DNA of 64,000 bases, taken from assembly GCF_000282455.1 (NCBI RefSeq), contig NZ_AKJG01000158.1:1-64000 (forward strand), given 5' to 3'. Both the position numbers and the translations under genes were made by a program. Shown here piece after piece: positions 26,808 through 35,962 of the stretch. The notes under the pieces were generated by a model. The model was not told where the DNA came from, ran no database searches, and saw only the letters and a program-made list of their open reading frames with translations. Each line of letters begins with the position of its first letter. Positions within the stretch are counted from its first letter, which is position 1. This DNA is from Pseudomonas sp. GM74 (GTDB lineage Bacteria; Pseudomonadota; Gammaproteobacteria; Pseudomonadales; Pseudomonadaceae).

Positions 26808-27053
26808 GGGGCAGGCCTTGTCGAACTGTCAGAATGCAAGGAGTTTGCCCCAAAACTGGTACATTGATCCAATTATCTGACATGTTTGCGCGCAAGGTCC
26901 TAAATGCGCTGCGCCCGCGTTATCCTTGCCTGGCCTGCACCGACAATCCTTTTTCCATCACGCAGGGAACTTGTCGGGATCCGCCACTTACTCATGCAAG
27001 AAACCGGTGATTTCCAGCGCCCGGCAATGCCAATCTTTTTCAGGAATTCGACC

Positions 27054-27416
27054 ATGTCATCCGCCAACGCCTCCACCATCCTCGTCGTCGAAGACGATGC
27101 CATCGTGCGCATGCTGATCGTTGACGTACTCGAAGAACTGGAATTCAAGGTGCTGCAAGCCAATGGCAGCGAACAGGCGCTGGAGACGCTCAAGGACGCG
27201 AGCCAACACATTGACCTGATGATGACTGATGTCGGCCTGCCGGTCATGGACGGCCGCGAACTGGCCATCCTCGCCCGTACGTTACGCCCCAACCTGCCCA
27301 TCCTGTTTGCCAGCGGCTATGCCGAAAGCATCGAAGTCCCTGTCGATATGCACGTGATTGGCAAACCCTTCTCCATTGATCAGTTGCGCGACAATGTCAA
27401 AGCCATTCTCGGATGA
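27054..27416 (+). CDS. Stand-alone response-regulator receiver
   Basis: 120 residues, CheY-like fold alone. Acidic pair in VVEDDAIVRM, phospho-acceptor Asp in MMTDVGLPVMDG, switch residue in ILFASGYAES and Lys in IGKPFSIDQL. It closely resembles the receiver at the other end of the cluster (20266-20643), including GYA and KPF. Transcribed away from the large hybrid kinase; the two starts are 246 bp apart. The frame is open upstream to 26904, but MSSANAS at 27054 gives the standard fold start. Likely a phosphate acceptor for the hybrid kinases. Confidence 0.87.
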   Translation: MSSANASTILVVEDDAIVRMLIVDVLEELEFKVLQANGSEQALETLKDASQHIDLMMTDVGLPVMDGRELAILARTLRPNLPILFASGYAESIEVPVDMHVIGKPFSIDQLRDNVKAILG

Positions 27417-27490
27417 CCCTGCGCTGCGCTATGGTTTAATGCGCACCTTTTTCGTCCCTGCCCTGTCTTCGCTTCAAGGAATTCCCGTAA

Positions 27491-28789
27491 ATGATTTTGC
27501 CCCGCGCAACCAAAGTCCTGGTCATTGGTTACGTCTGGCCCGAGCCCCGCTCTTCCGCGGCCAGCGGGCATGTCATGCAGATTCTCGACACTTTCCTGGA
27601 ACAAGGCTGGGACATCACGTTCAGCAGCCCGGCAGGCTTCGGCGAGCAACGCGCAGACCTGACGGCGCTGGGTATTGACGAAGTCCCCATTGAGCTGAAC
27701 AACAGCAGTTTCGACGCATTCATCAGCGAACTGGCGCCGGACATCGTGTTGTTCGATCAATTCATGATGGAGGAACAGTTCGGTTGGCGGGTCGAGAAGT
27801 ATTGCCCCGATGCCTTGCGCGTGCTCGAAAGTTGCGATCTGCAAAGCCTAAGGCAGGGCCGGCATCAACGCCTCAAGGAGCGCCTGAAAGCCAGTGACGA
27901 CAACAATGACTTCAGCGACCTGTTCGCCCCGGCGTCGCGCGAAGAGTTCGAGCACATGGCCAATACCGATATGGCGAAGCGCGAGATCGCCTCGTTTTAT
28001 CGTTGTGATTTGACGCTGATGGTTTCCGAAGTGGAAATCGAATTGCTGGTCGATCAGTTCAGGGTCCCGCGCAGCCTGTTGCACTGGTGCCCGTTGATGG
28101 TCGATGTACCGACCCGTGCGCCGGTACCATTTGAAGACCGGGCCCACTTTCTTCATATCGGCAACTTTCGCCATGCGCCCAACTGGGATGCGGTGCTCTG
28201 GTTGAAAACCGCTATCTGGCCGCTGATTCGCGAGCAGATACCCGGCGCTCAATTGCATATCTATGGTGCCTACACACCACCCAAGGCGACTGCCCTGCAT
28301 AATCCGGCCCAGGGTTTTCATGTCATGGACTGGGCAGAAGACGCTCTGCAAGTCATGTCGTCGGCGCGGGTCTGCATGGCGCCTCTGCGTTTTGGCGCTG
28401 GAATCAAGGGCAAGATTGTCGATGCGATGCTCTGTGGCACACCGAATGTGACGACGCCTGTGGGTGCCGAGGCGATGCATGGCCAGGAGGCATGGCCCGG
28501 TGCAGTGACCCGTTCGGCACGGGAGTTCGCCGATCATGCCGTGCAACTGCACAACGACAAGACGCGCTGGCTGAACGCCCAGGCGCACGGGCAAACCCTG
28601 CTTGCCAGCCGCTACAGCAAATCCGTTCACGGCCCGGCCTTGATCCAGCGACTGGTCGATTGCCAACGGGATGTGGCAAACATAAGACGAGATAACTTTA
28701 CCGGCAGCATGCTGCGTCATCACCAGCACAAGAGCACTCAATACATGGCGCAATGGATCGAGGCGAAGAACCGGCTTAATCAGGAGTAG
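27491..28789 (+). CDS. Glycosyltransferase, GT-B fold
   Basis: 432 residues. The N-terminal Rossmann-like half opens KVLVIGYVWPEPRSSAASGH, typical of GT4-like enzymes. The C-terminal half carries HFLHIGNFRHAPNWDAVLWL, GAQLHIYGAY and the donor-binding segment FGAGIKGKIVDAMLCGTPNVT. It presumably transfers a sugar from a nucleotide-sugar donor to a cell-surface acceptor. A single gene, 74 bp after the receiver gene and on the same strand. No other envelope-polysaccharide genes are adjacent, so the acceptor cannot be inferred. Confidence 0.82.
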   Translation: MILPRATKVLVIGYVWPEPRSSAASGHVMQILDTFLEQGWDITFSSPAGFGEQRADLTALGIDEVPIELNNSSFDAFISELAPDIVLFDQFMMEEQFGWRVEKYCPDALRVLESCDLQSLRQGRHQRLKERLKASDDNNDFSDLFAPASREEFEHMANTDMAKREIASFYRCDLTLMVSEVEIELLVDQFRVPRSLLHWCPLMVDVPTRAPVPFEDRAHFLHIGNFRHAPNWDAVLWLKTAIWPLIREQIPGAQLHIYGAYTPPKATALHNPAQGFHVMDWAEDALQVMSSARVCMAPLRFGAGIKGKIVDAMLCGTPNVTTPVGAEAMHGQEAWPGAVTRSAREFADHAVQLHNDKTRWLNAQAHGQTLLASRYSKSVHGPALIQRLVDCQRDVANIRRDNFTGSMLRHHQHKSTQYMAQWIEAKNRLNQE

Positions 28790-28875
28790 CGCGCCCTCCT
28801 TGAGCGTGTCTTGCAGGAGCAGGCACTCAGCCGGTAGTAGCATTATCCCTCAGTCAAGAGGCATGATCAGGACGG

Positions 28876-28883
28876 AATAACAA
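28876..28883 (+). promoter_or_regulatory. Crc/Hfq catabolite-activity motif before mtlR
   Basis: AATAACAA fits the AANAANAA pattern bound by Hfq/Crc on pseudomonad mRNAs. It ends 15 bases before the mtlR ATG, in the ribosome-binding region. Confidence 0.5.
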
Positions 28884-28898
28884 CACAAGCGCCCTGAC

Positions 28899-29804
28899 AT
28901 GACCCGCACCGCCAGAGTCACCGATCCGTCCTATGAATTGATGGACGACCACAATGGCTTGTCCATCATCTATCGCCAGCATGGTTTCCCCTGCCCGCTG
29001 GTGCGCTGGCATTTCCACAAGGAATACGAGTTGCACCTGATCGTCGCCAGTTCCGGCAAGGTGTTCATCGGCGACTACATCGGCAACTTCTATCCGCAAT
29101 CCCTGTTTCTGACCGGCCCCAACCTGCCCCACAACTGGATCAGCCAGGTGGCCCAGGATGAAGTGGTGCCCAAGCGCGACATGCTGGTCAACTTCACCGA
29201 TGAGTTGTTCGACAGCGGCTATCAGGTGTTCGCCGAACTCAAGGCTCTGGCGCCCTTGCTGGAACGCGCGCAGTACGGCATCGAGTTTCGCTGCAAGCAC
29301 ACCATCGCCAAGGCGATGGATCTGATGCAGCGCATCGCCGATACCACCGGTGCGACCCGTCTCGGGCATTTTTTCATTCTGCTGGAGTTACTTGCGGCCA
29401 CCGACGACTACCAATTGCTCTCCGGCGCGACGACGCCGCAACTGGCCGACGAGAACAACATCGATCGCACCAACCGCGCGGTGGATTACATCTTCGCCCA
29501 TTACGCCCGGGACTTGACGCTGGAGGAAGTCGCCGAACACCTGGGCATGAAACCGACTTATTTCAGCCGGGTTTTCAAACAGGCCACCGGGCGCAATTTC
29601 ATCGAATTCGTCAATCGCCTGCGCATCAGCAAGTCCTGCGAGTTGCTCGCCGATGGCGACAAACCGGTGACCGATGTCTGCTTCGAATCGGGCTTCAACA
29701 ATATTTCCAACTTCAATCGGCGCTTCCAGCAACTCAAGGGTATGACGCCTTCGCATTACCGGCGGTTGGTGGTACAGCGACTCACCGAGCAAAACCTCGG
29801 CTAG
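28899..29804 (+). CDS. mtlR: AraC-family activator of the polyol operon, MtlR
   Basis: 301 residues. N-terminal cupin-like effector domain (HFHKEYELHLIVASSGKVFIGD). C-terminal double helix-turn-helix of the AraC/XylS type (LTLEEVAEHLGMKPTYFSRVFKQ, then VTDVCFESGFNNISNFNRRF, the signature of the family). It corresponds to MtlR of P. fluorescens, which activates the mannitol operon in the presence of mannitol, sorbitol or arabitol. It lies directly upstream of mtlE on the same strand, with 275 bp between. The leader contains a Crc/Hfq-type motif, so its translation may fall during growth on preferred carbon sources. Confidence 0.93.
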   Translation: MTRTARVTDPSYELMDDHNGLSIIYRQHGFPCPLVRWHFHKEYELHLIVASSGKVFIGDYIGNFYPQSLFLTGPNLPHNWISQVAQDEVVPKRDMLVNFTDELFDSGYQVFAELKALAPLLERAQYGIEFRCKHTIAKAMDLMQRIADTTGATRLGHFFILLELLAATDDYQLLSGATTPQLADENNIDRTNRAVDYIFAHYARDLTLEEVAEHLGMKPTYFSRVFKQATGRNFIEFVNRLRISKSCELLADGDKPVTDVCFESGFNNISNFNRRFQQLKGMTPSHYRRLVVQRLTEQNLG

Positions 29805-29815
29805 ATGCGATCAAA

Positions 29816-29839
29816 TGTGGGAGCAAGCCCGCTCCCACA
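29816..29839. repeat. Single REP hairpin after mtlR
   Basis: Perfect palindrome: TGTGGGAGC, loop AAGCCC, GCTCCCACA. The identical 24-bp unit occurs at 50123-50146. Confidence 0.85.
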
Positions 29840-30029
29840 AGGGGTCGTAGCCAAGCTCGAAACCTGTACGGATTGAATATCGCCCCATCGCTGAAAACCC
29901 CTTCCTTGCGTCTACCCCCCTAAAGTTCAGTGCAAAAAAGTATCGATCAAAGTGCGATGGATGATTTGTCTCGCCCGCCATTGAAGGTTGTAATCAGTGC
30001 ACATTCTTCCTGCTTTCGGAAGACACAAA

Positions 30030-30037
30030 AACAATAA
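30030..30037 (+). promoter_or_regulatory. Crc/Hfq catabolite-activity motif in the mtlE leader
   Basis: AACAATAA, within the A-rich run CACAAAAACAATAA, fits the AANAANAA pattern. It lies about 42 bases before the mtlE ATG. Confidence 0.45.
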
Positions 30038-30079
30038 CTGTCCTTCTGTATCCCGCCGGGTGCAGAAAAGGAGTGCACG

Positions 30080-31390
30080 ATGCAACCTTCGGTAAAAGCT
30101 CTGCTTGCCCTCACCTGCATGACCCTCAGCAGCGTCAGCCTTGGCGCACAGACCCTGACCATCGCCACCGTCAACAACAGCGACATGATCCGCATGCAAA
30201 AGCTCTCGAAAAGCTTCGAGGCCGAGCATCCGCAGATCAAGCTCAATTGGGTGGTCCTCGAAGAAAACGTCCTGCGCCAGCGCCTGACCACCGACATCGC
30301 CACCCAGGGCGGGCAGTTCGACGTGCTGACCATCGGCATGTACGAAGCCGCACTCTGGGGCGCCAAGGGCTGGCTTGAGCCGATGAAGGATCTGCCGGCC
30401 AGCTATGCCCTCGACGACGTGTTCCCGTCGGTGCGCGAAGGTCTGTCGGTCAAAGGCTCGCTGTACGCCCTGCCGTTCTATGCCGAAAGCTCGATCACCT
30501 ACTACCGCACCGACCTGTTCAAGGATGCCGGCCTGACCATGCCCGAGCGCCCGACCTGGGAGCAGATCGGTGAATTCGCCGCCAAACTGAACAAACCCGA
30601 GCAGGAACAGTACGGCATCTGCCTGCGGGGCAAGGCTGGCTGGGGCGAGAACATGGCGTTGATCAGCACCGTGGCCAACGCCTATGGCGCGCGCTGGTTC
30701 GATGAGAAATGGCAGCCGGAATTCAGCGGTCCCGAATGGAAAAACGCGCTGAACTTCTATGTCGACACCATGAAGAAATCGGGCCCGCCGGGGGCGTCGA
30801 GCAACGGCTTCAACGAAAACCTGGCGTTGTTCAACAGCGGCAAATGCGCGATCTGGGTCGATGCCAGCGTCGCCGGTTCATTCGTCACCGACAAGTCCCA
30901 GAGCAAAGTCACCGATCACGTCGGCTTCACTTATGCGCCGCATCAGGCCACTGACAAGGGGTCGGCCTGGTTGTACTCCTGGGCGCTGGCCATTCCGACC
31001 AGTTCCAAGGCCAAGGACGCGGCGAAAACCTTCAGTGCCTGGGCCACGTCCAAAGAATACGGCGCACTGGTCGCGGAAAAAGACGGCATCGCCAACGTGC
31101 CGCCGGGCACCCGGGCCTCGACCTACAGTGAGGCGTACTTGAGTGCGGCGCCGTTCGCCAGGGTCACGCTGGAATCGCTCAAGGCCGCGGACCCGAGCAA
31201 TCCGGGCGCCAGGCCTGTGCCGTACATCGGCATCCAGTTGGTAACCATTCCCGAGTTCCAAGGCATTGGTACCCAGGTCGGTAAATCCTTCTCGGCGGCG
31301 CTGATCGGCCAGACCACGGTCGACCAGGCGCTGGCGGCGGCCCAGCAAACCACCGAACGCGAAATGAAGCGTGCGGGTTATCCCAAGTAA
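30080..31390 (+). CDS. mtlE: Polyol ABC transporter, substrate-binding protein MtlE
   Basis: 436 residues, periplasmic. Signal peptide (ALLALTCMTLSSVSLGAQ, cleaved near residue 25), then a family 1 extracellular solute-binding fold (TIATVNNSDMIRMQKLSKSF, EAALWGAKGWLEPM, YGICLRGKAGWGENMAL). Captures mannitol, sorbitol and arabitol for the MtlFGK permease. ATG 30080 has AAAGGAG 6 bases upstream. First structural gene of the mtl operon, activated by MtlR; its leader carries a Crc/Hfq-type motif. A REPIN separates it from mtlF, which would favour higher mtlE mRNA levels, as is usual for binding proteins. Confidence 0.94.
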   Translation: MQPSVKALLALTCMTLSSVSLGAQTLTIATVNNSDMIRMQKLSKSFEAEHPQIKLNWVVLEENVLRQRLTTDIATQGGQFDVLTIGMYEAALWGAKGWLEPMKDLPASYALDDVFPSVREGLSVKGSLYALPFYAESSITYYRTDLFKDAGLTMPERPTWEQIGEFAAKLNKPEQEQYGICLRGKAGWGENMALISTVANAYGARWFDEKWQPEFSGPEWKNALNFYVDTMKKSGPPGASSNGFNENLALFNSGKCAIWVDASVAGSFVTDKSQSKVTDHVGFTYAPHQATDKGSAWLYSWALAIPTSSKAKDAAKTFSAWATSKEYGALVAEKDGIANVPPGTRASTYSEAYLSAAPFARVTLESLKAADPSNPGARPVPYIGIQLVTIPEFQGIGTQVGKSFSAALIGQTTVDQALAAAQQTTEREMKRAGYPK

Positions 31391-31417
31391 CCCCCGCACT
31401 TCCCTGCTCTTGCCTTG

Positions 31418-31508
31418 TGTGGGAGCGGGCTTGCTCGCGAAGAGGCCGGTGCATCCGCCAAATATTCGTGACTGAACCATCGCCTTCGCGAGCAAGCCCG
31501 CTCCCACA
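31418..31508. repeat. REPIN between mtlE and mtlF
   Basis: GTGGGAGCGGGCTTGCTCGC (31419-31438) and its inverted copy ending GCTCCCAC (31500-31507). It lies inside the operon. Confidence 0.9.
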
Positions 31509-31528
31509 TTGGATCCTCATAGGTCTGA

Positions 31529-32473
31529 ATGAATCGGTTTAACGCCATGAATACATCAACTGCAAAAGCTCACATGGACATTGTCCAACCGCAGCGCAAA
31601 AGCCGCGTGGCCAATCCCGGCTGGTTTCTGGTCAGCCCCTCGGTGGCCTTGCTGCTGTTGTGGATGATCGTACCGCTGGGTATGACCGTCTACTTCTCGA
31701 CGATTCGATACAACTTGCTCAACCCCGGCGATAACGCGTTCGTCGGCCTGGAAAACTTCACCTACTTCCTCACCGACTCGGGCTTCCTGCCCGGCGCCAC
31801 CAACACCCTGTTGCTGGTGGGCAGCGTGCTGCTGATCAGTGTGGTGTTCGGTGTGCTGATCAGTGCTTTGCTTGAGGCCAGTGAGTTTTTCGGTCGCGGC
31901 ATCGTGCGGGTGATGCTGATCTCGCCGTTTTTCATCATGCCCACCGTCGGCGCGCTGATCTGGAAAAACCTGATTTTCCATCCGGTGTCGGGGATTCTCG
32001 CCTACGTCTGGAAGCTGTTCGGCGCGCAACCGGTGGACTGGCTGGCGCATTACCCGCTGCTGTCGATCATCATCATTGTCTCGTGGCAATGGCTGCCCTT
32101 CGCCATCCTGATCCTGATGACCGCCATGCAGTCCCTCGACCAGGAACAGAAAGAAGCGGCACGTCTGGACGGTGCCGGACCCATCGCGATTTTCTGGCAC
32201 CTGACCCTGCCACACCTGGCACGGCCGATTGCAGTGGTGGTGATGATCGAAACCATCTTCCTGCTCTCGGTGTTCGCCGAAATCTTCACCACCACCAACG
32301 GCGGCCCCGGCTACGCCTCGACCAACCTCGCCTACCTGATCTACAACCAGGCGCTGGTGCAGTTCGACGTCGGCATGGCCTCGGCGGGCGGCCTTATCGC
32401 CGTGGTCATCGCCAACATCGCCGCGATCATCCTGATACGGATGATCGGCAAAAACCTGACCGACAAAGCCTGA
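31529..32473 (+). CDS. mtlF: Polyol ABC transporter permease MtlF
   Basis: 314 residues, six membrane helices, MalF-type permease of the binding-protein-dependent family. The conserved EAA loop that contacts the ATPase appears as EQKEAARLDGAGPIAIFWHLTLP. ATG 31529 has AGG 6 bases upstream; 31547 and 31574 are in-frame alternatives. It follows mtlE after a REPIN and ends 8 bp before mtlG. Partner of MtlG in the inner-membrane channel for mannitol and related polyols. Confidence 0.93.
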   Translation: MNRFNAMNTSTAKAHMDIVQPQRKSRVANPGWFLVSPSVALLLLWMIVPLGMTVYFSTIRYNLLNPGDNAFVGLENFTYFLTDSGFLPGATNTLLLVGSVLLISVVFGVLISALLEASEFFGRGIVRVMLISPFFIMPTVGALIWKNLIFHPVSGILAYVWKLFGAQPVDWLAHYPLLSIIIIVSWQWLPFAILILMTAMQSLDQEQKEAARLDGAGPIAIFWHLTLPHLARPIAVVVMIETIFLLSVFAEIFTTTNGGPGYASTNLAYLIYNQALVQFDVGMASAGGLIAVVIANIAAIILIRMIGKNLTDKA

Positions 32474-32481
32474 GGCCTGCC

Positions 32482-33312
32482 ATGACTCTTCAACAATCCC
32501 GTCGCCTGCAAAGCCTGCTGCTCGGTACGTTGGCCTGGGCCATCGCGATCGTGATCTTCTTTCCGATCCTCTGGATGGTACTGACCAGTTTCAAGACCGA
32601 AATCGATGCCTTCGCCACGCCGCCGCAATTCATCTTCATGCCCACGCTGGAGAACTACCTGCACATCAACGAGCGCAGCGACTATTTCAGCTTTGCCTGG
32701 AACTCGGTGGTGATCTCCTTCAGCGCCACGGCCCTGTGCCTGTTGATCGCGGTGCCGGCAGCCTACTCCATGGCGTTCTACGAAACCCAGCGCACCAGAG
32801 GCACCCTGCTGTGGATGCTCTCGACCAAAATGCTGCCACCGGTGGGCGTGCTGATGCCGATCTACCTGCTGGCCAAGAGTTTCGGCCTGCTCGATACGCG
32901 GATCGCGCTGATCGTGATCTACACGCTGATCAACCTGCCGATCGTGGTCTGGATGATTTACACCTACTTCAAGGACATCCCCAGGGACATCCTCGAAGCC
33001 GCGCGGCTGGACGGCGCGACGCTGGCCCAGGAGATGCTCCGGGTGTTGCTGCCCATCGCCAAGGGCGGCCTGGCATCCACGGTGCTGCTGTCGCTGATCC
33101 TGTGCTGGAACGAGGCCTTTTGGTCGCTGAACCTGACCTCGTCGAAAGCCGCACCACTGACCGCATTGATCGCTTCGTACTCAAGCCCCGAAGGGCTGTT
33201 TTGGGCCAAGTTGTCGGCCGTCTCGACCCTGGCCTGTGCGCCGATCCTGATCTTCGGCTGGATCAGCCAGAAACAACTGGTGCGCGGCCTGTCGTTCGGC
33301 GCCGTGAAATAA
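32482..33312 (+). CDS. mtlG: Polyol ABC transporter permease MtlG
   Basis: 276 residues, six membrane helices, MalG-type. EAA loop DILEAARLDGATLAQEMLRV near residue 185. The N-terminus (MTLQQSRRLQSLLLG) leads into the first helix IAIVIFFPILWMVLTSFK. Second permease subunit of the mannitol/sorbitol/arabitol importer. Starts 8 bp after mtlF and is followed after 34 bp by mtlK. Confidence 0.93.
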   Translation: MTLQQSRRLQSLLLGTLAWAIAIVIFFPILWMVLTSFKTEIDAFATPPQFIFMPTLENYLHINERSDYFSFAWNSVVISFSATALCLLIAVPAAYSMAFYETQRTRGTLLWMLSTKMLPPVGVLMPIYLLAKSFGLLDTRIALIVIYTLINLPIVVWMIYTYFKDIPRDILEAARLDGATLAQEMLRVLLPIAKGGLASTVLLSLILCWNEAFWSLNLTSSKAAPLTALIASYSSPEGLFWAKLSAVSTLACAPILIFGWISQKQLVRGLSFGAVK

Positions 33313-33319
33313 CCCCCAA

Positions 33320-33327
33320 AAGAATAA
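33320..33327 (+). promoter_or_regulatory. Crc/Hfq catabolite-activity motif before mtlK
   Basis: AAGAATAA, immediately upstream of the mtlK ribosome site AAAGGAG and 19 bases before the ATG. It fits the AANAANAA pattern. Confidence 0.45.
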
Positions 33328-33346
33328 GCACAAAAGGAGCGCCACC

Positions 33347-34450
33347 ATGGCCAACCTGAAAATCAAGAATCTGCAAAAAGGCTTCGAAGGCTTTTCCATC
33401 ATCAAGGGTATCGACCTTGAAGTGAACGACAAGGAGTTCGTGGTCTTCGTCGGCCCGTCGGGCTGCGGCAAATCCACGCTGCTGCGTCTGATCGCCGGGC
33501 TGGAGGAAGTCAGCGGCGGCACCATCGAACTCGACGGCCGCGACATCACCGAAGTCAGCCCGGCCAAGCGCGATCTGGCGATGGTGTTCCAGACCTACGC
33601 CCTGTACCCGCACATGAGCGTGCGCAAGAACATGTCGTTCGCCCTCGACCTGGCCGGCGTGGCGAAAGCCGAAGTGGAGAAGAAAGTCAGCGAAGCGGCG
33701 CGCATCCTCGAACTGGGGCCGATGCTGGAGCGCAAGCCCAAGCAACTGTCCGGCGGCCAGCGCCAGCGCGTGGCGATTGGCCGGGCCATCGTGCGCAACC
33801 CGAAAATCTTCCTGTTCGATGAGCCGTTGTCCAACCTCGATGCCGCCCTGCGGGTGCAGATGCGCCTGGAACTGTTGCGCCTGCACAAAGAACTGCAAGC
33901 CACGATGATCTACGTGACTCACGATCAGGTCGAAGCGATGACCATGGCCGACAAGGTGGTCGTACTCAATGGCGGCAAGATCGAGCAAGTCGGCTCGCCC
34001 CTGGATCTCTATCACCAACCGGCCAACCTTTTCGTCGCCGGTTTCCTGGGCACGCCGAAAATGGGCTTCCTCAAGGGCAAGGTCACCCGCGTCGACAATC
34101 AGGGCTGTGAAGTGCAGTTGGACGCCGGAACCCGCATCAACCTGCCCTTGAGCGGCAGGCATCTGAGCATCGGGAGTGCGGTGACACTGGGCATTCGCCC
34201 GGAACACCTGGAACTGGCCAAACCCGGCGACTGCACCCTGCAGGTCACCGCCGATGTCAGTGAACGCCTGGGCAGCGACACTTTCTGCCACGTCCGGACG
34301 GCATCCACAGAAGCCCTGACCCTGCGCGTTCGCGGCGATCTGGCCAGCCGCTACGGTGAAACCCTGAGCCTGCATCTGGATGCGCAACACTGCCATTTAT
34401 TCGATGCCGACGGCGTGGCGTTGACCCGCCCGCTGCACGTTGCTGCCTGA
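33347..34450 (+). CDS. mtlK: Polyol ABC transporter ATPase MtlK
   Basis: 367 residues, MalK/UgpC-type. Walker A GPSGCGKST (about 38-46), Q loop MVFQTYALYPHM, signature LSGGQRQRVAIGRAI, Walker B FLFDEPLSNLDA and switch His in YVTHDQVEAMTMAD. The C-terminal 120 residues form the regulatory TOBE domain (LGIRPEHLEL). Energises the MtlEFG importer. It ends 16 bp before mtlD starts. Confidence 0.95.
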   Translation: MANLKIKNLQKGFEGFSIIKGIDLEVNDKEFVVFVGPSGCGKSTLLRLIAGLEEVSGGTIELDGRDITEVSPAKRDLAMVFQTYALYPHMSVRKNMSFALDLAGVAKAEVEKKVSEAARILELGPMLERKPKQLSGGQRQRVAIGRAIVRNPKIFLFDEPLSNLDAALRVQMRLELLRLHKELQATMIYVTHDQVEAMTMADKVVVLNGGKIEQVGSPLDLYHQPANLFVAGFLGTPKMGFLKGKVTRVDNQGCEVQLDAGTRINLPLSGRHLSIGSAVTLGIRPEHLELAKPGDCTLQVTADVSERLGSDTFCHVRTASTEALTLRVRGDLASRYGETLSLHLDAQHCHLFDADGVALTRPLHVAA

Positions 34451-34466
34451 TTTCAGAGAGCCTGCG

Positions 34467-35939
34467 ATGAAACTGAACAAACACAACCTCAGCCGCCTCG
34501 CCCCTGAAGTGGTCCTGCCCGCCTACGCCCTGGGCGAGACCCGCCAAGGCATCGCGCATATCGGCGTCGGCGGTTTCCACCGTGCCCATCAGGCGTACTA
34601 CACCGACGCCTTGATGAATACTGGGGAAGGCCTGGACTGGGCCATCTGCGGTGTCGGCCTGCGCGCCGAAGACCACCGTGCCCGTGACGATCTAAAGGAT
34701 CAGGACTACTTGTTCACCCTGTTCGAACTCGGCGATAGCGACGACACCGAAGTCCGGGTGATCGGCGCCATTCGCGACATGCTGCTGGCCGAGGACGGTG
34801 CCCAGGCATTGATCGACAAACTGGCCAGCCCCGAGATCCGCATCGTCTCGCTGACCATCACCGAAGGCGGTTACTGCATCGACGACAGCACCGGTGAGTT
34901 CATGGCGCACTCGCCGCAGATCCAGCATGACCTGGCGCACCCTGGCGCCCCGAAAACCGTGTTCGGATTCCTCTGTGCCGCTCTGGCCAGGCGCCGCGCC
35001 GCCGGCACAGCGGCCTTCACCCTGATGTCCTGCGATAACCTGCCCCACAACGGCGACGTCACCCGCAAGGCCCTGCTGGCCTTCGCCGCCTTGCACGACA
35101 GCCAATTGCGCGACTGGATCGACGCCAACGTCAGTTTCCCCAACGCCATGGTCGACCGCATCACGCCGATGACCAGCACACGGCACCGTCTGCAACTGGC
35201 GGAACAACATGGCGTGGACGATACCTGGCCGGTGGTCTGCGAACCCTTCGCGCAATGGGTGCTGGAAGATCGGTTCGTCAACGGTCGCCCGGCCTGGGAA
35301 AAGGTCGGCGTGCAATTCACCGACGACGTCACGCCCTACGAAGAAATGAAGATCAAGCTGCTCAACGGCAGTCATCTGGCGTTGACGTACCTGGGTTTCC
35401 TGAAGGGTTACCGCTTCGTCCACGAGACCATGAACGACCCGCTGTTCGTGCGCTACATGCGCGCCTACATGGACCTGGACGTGACGCCGCAACTGCCGGC
35501 GGTGCCGGGAATCGACCTGACCGAATACAAGAACACCCTGCTGGCGCGGTTTTCCAATCAGGCGATTGCCGATCAGCTTGAACGGGTGTGCTCGGACGGT
35601 TCGTCAAAGTTTCCGAAATTCACCGTACCGACCATCAACCGTTTGATCGCCGATGGCCGCGAAACCAAGCGCACGGCGTTGGTGGTGGCGGCGTGGGCGC
35701 TGTACCTCAAGGGTGTGGATGAGCAAGGCGAGACCTACTCGATTGCGGATCCGCGGGCGGCGTTCTGCCAGGCACTGGTGGCCGACGACGTGCTGATTAC
35801 CCAGCGCTTGCTGGCGGTCGAGGAGATTTTCGGTACGGCCATTGCGCGCTCGCCGGAGTTTGTCGCGGCGTTCGAGTGGTGTTGCAACAGTTTGCGCGAG
35901 GTGGGGGTGTCCCGGACTCTGGAACGAGTGTTGGCGTAA
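34467..35939 (+). CDS. mtlD: Mannitol 2-dehydrogenase (polyol-specific long-chain)
   Basis: 490 residues. Oxidises D-mannitol to D-fructose, and also D-arabitol and D-sorbitol, with NAD. Very close to the crystallised P. fluorescens enzyme: MKLNKHNLSRLAPEV start, NAD fold around HIGVGGFHRAHQAYY, TITEGGYCID, and the catalytic segment EEMKIKLLNGSHLALTY, which places Lys295, Asn300 and His303 at the family positions. The frame opens 9 codons earlier (34440), but MKLNK is the family start. Between mtlK and the kinases; a REPIN follows the stop. Confidence 0.96.
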   Translation: MKLNKHNLSRLAPEVVLPAYALGETRQGIAHIGVGGFHRAHQAYYTDALMNTGEGLDWAICGVGLRAEDHRARDDLKDQDYLFTLFELGDSDDTEVRVIGAIRDMLLAEDGAQALIDKLASPEIRIVSLTITEGGYCIDDSTGEFMAHSPQIQHDLAHPGAPKTVFGFLCAALARRRAAGTAAFTLMSCDNLPHNGDVTRKALLAFAALHDSQLRDWIDANVSFPNAMVDRITPMTSTRHRLQLAEQHGVDDTWPVVCEPFAQWVLEDRFVNGRPAWEKVGVQFTDDVTPYEEMKIKLLNGSHLALTYLGFLKGYRFVHETMNDPLFVRYMRAYMDLDVTPQLPAVPGIDLTEYKNTLLARFSNQAIADQLERVCSDGSSKFPKFTVPTINRLIADGRETKRTALVVAAWALYLKGVDEQGETYSIADPRAAFCQALVADDVLITQRLLAVEEIFGTAIARSPEFVAAFEWCCNSLREVGVSRTLERVLA

Positions 35940-35962
35940 ACGTGGCGGCGAGTCTCAGTCCG

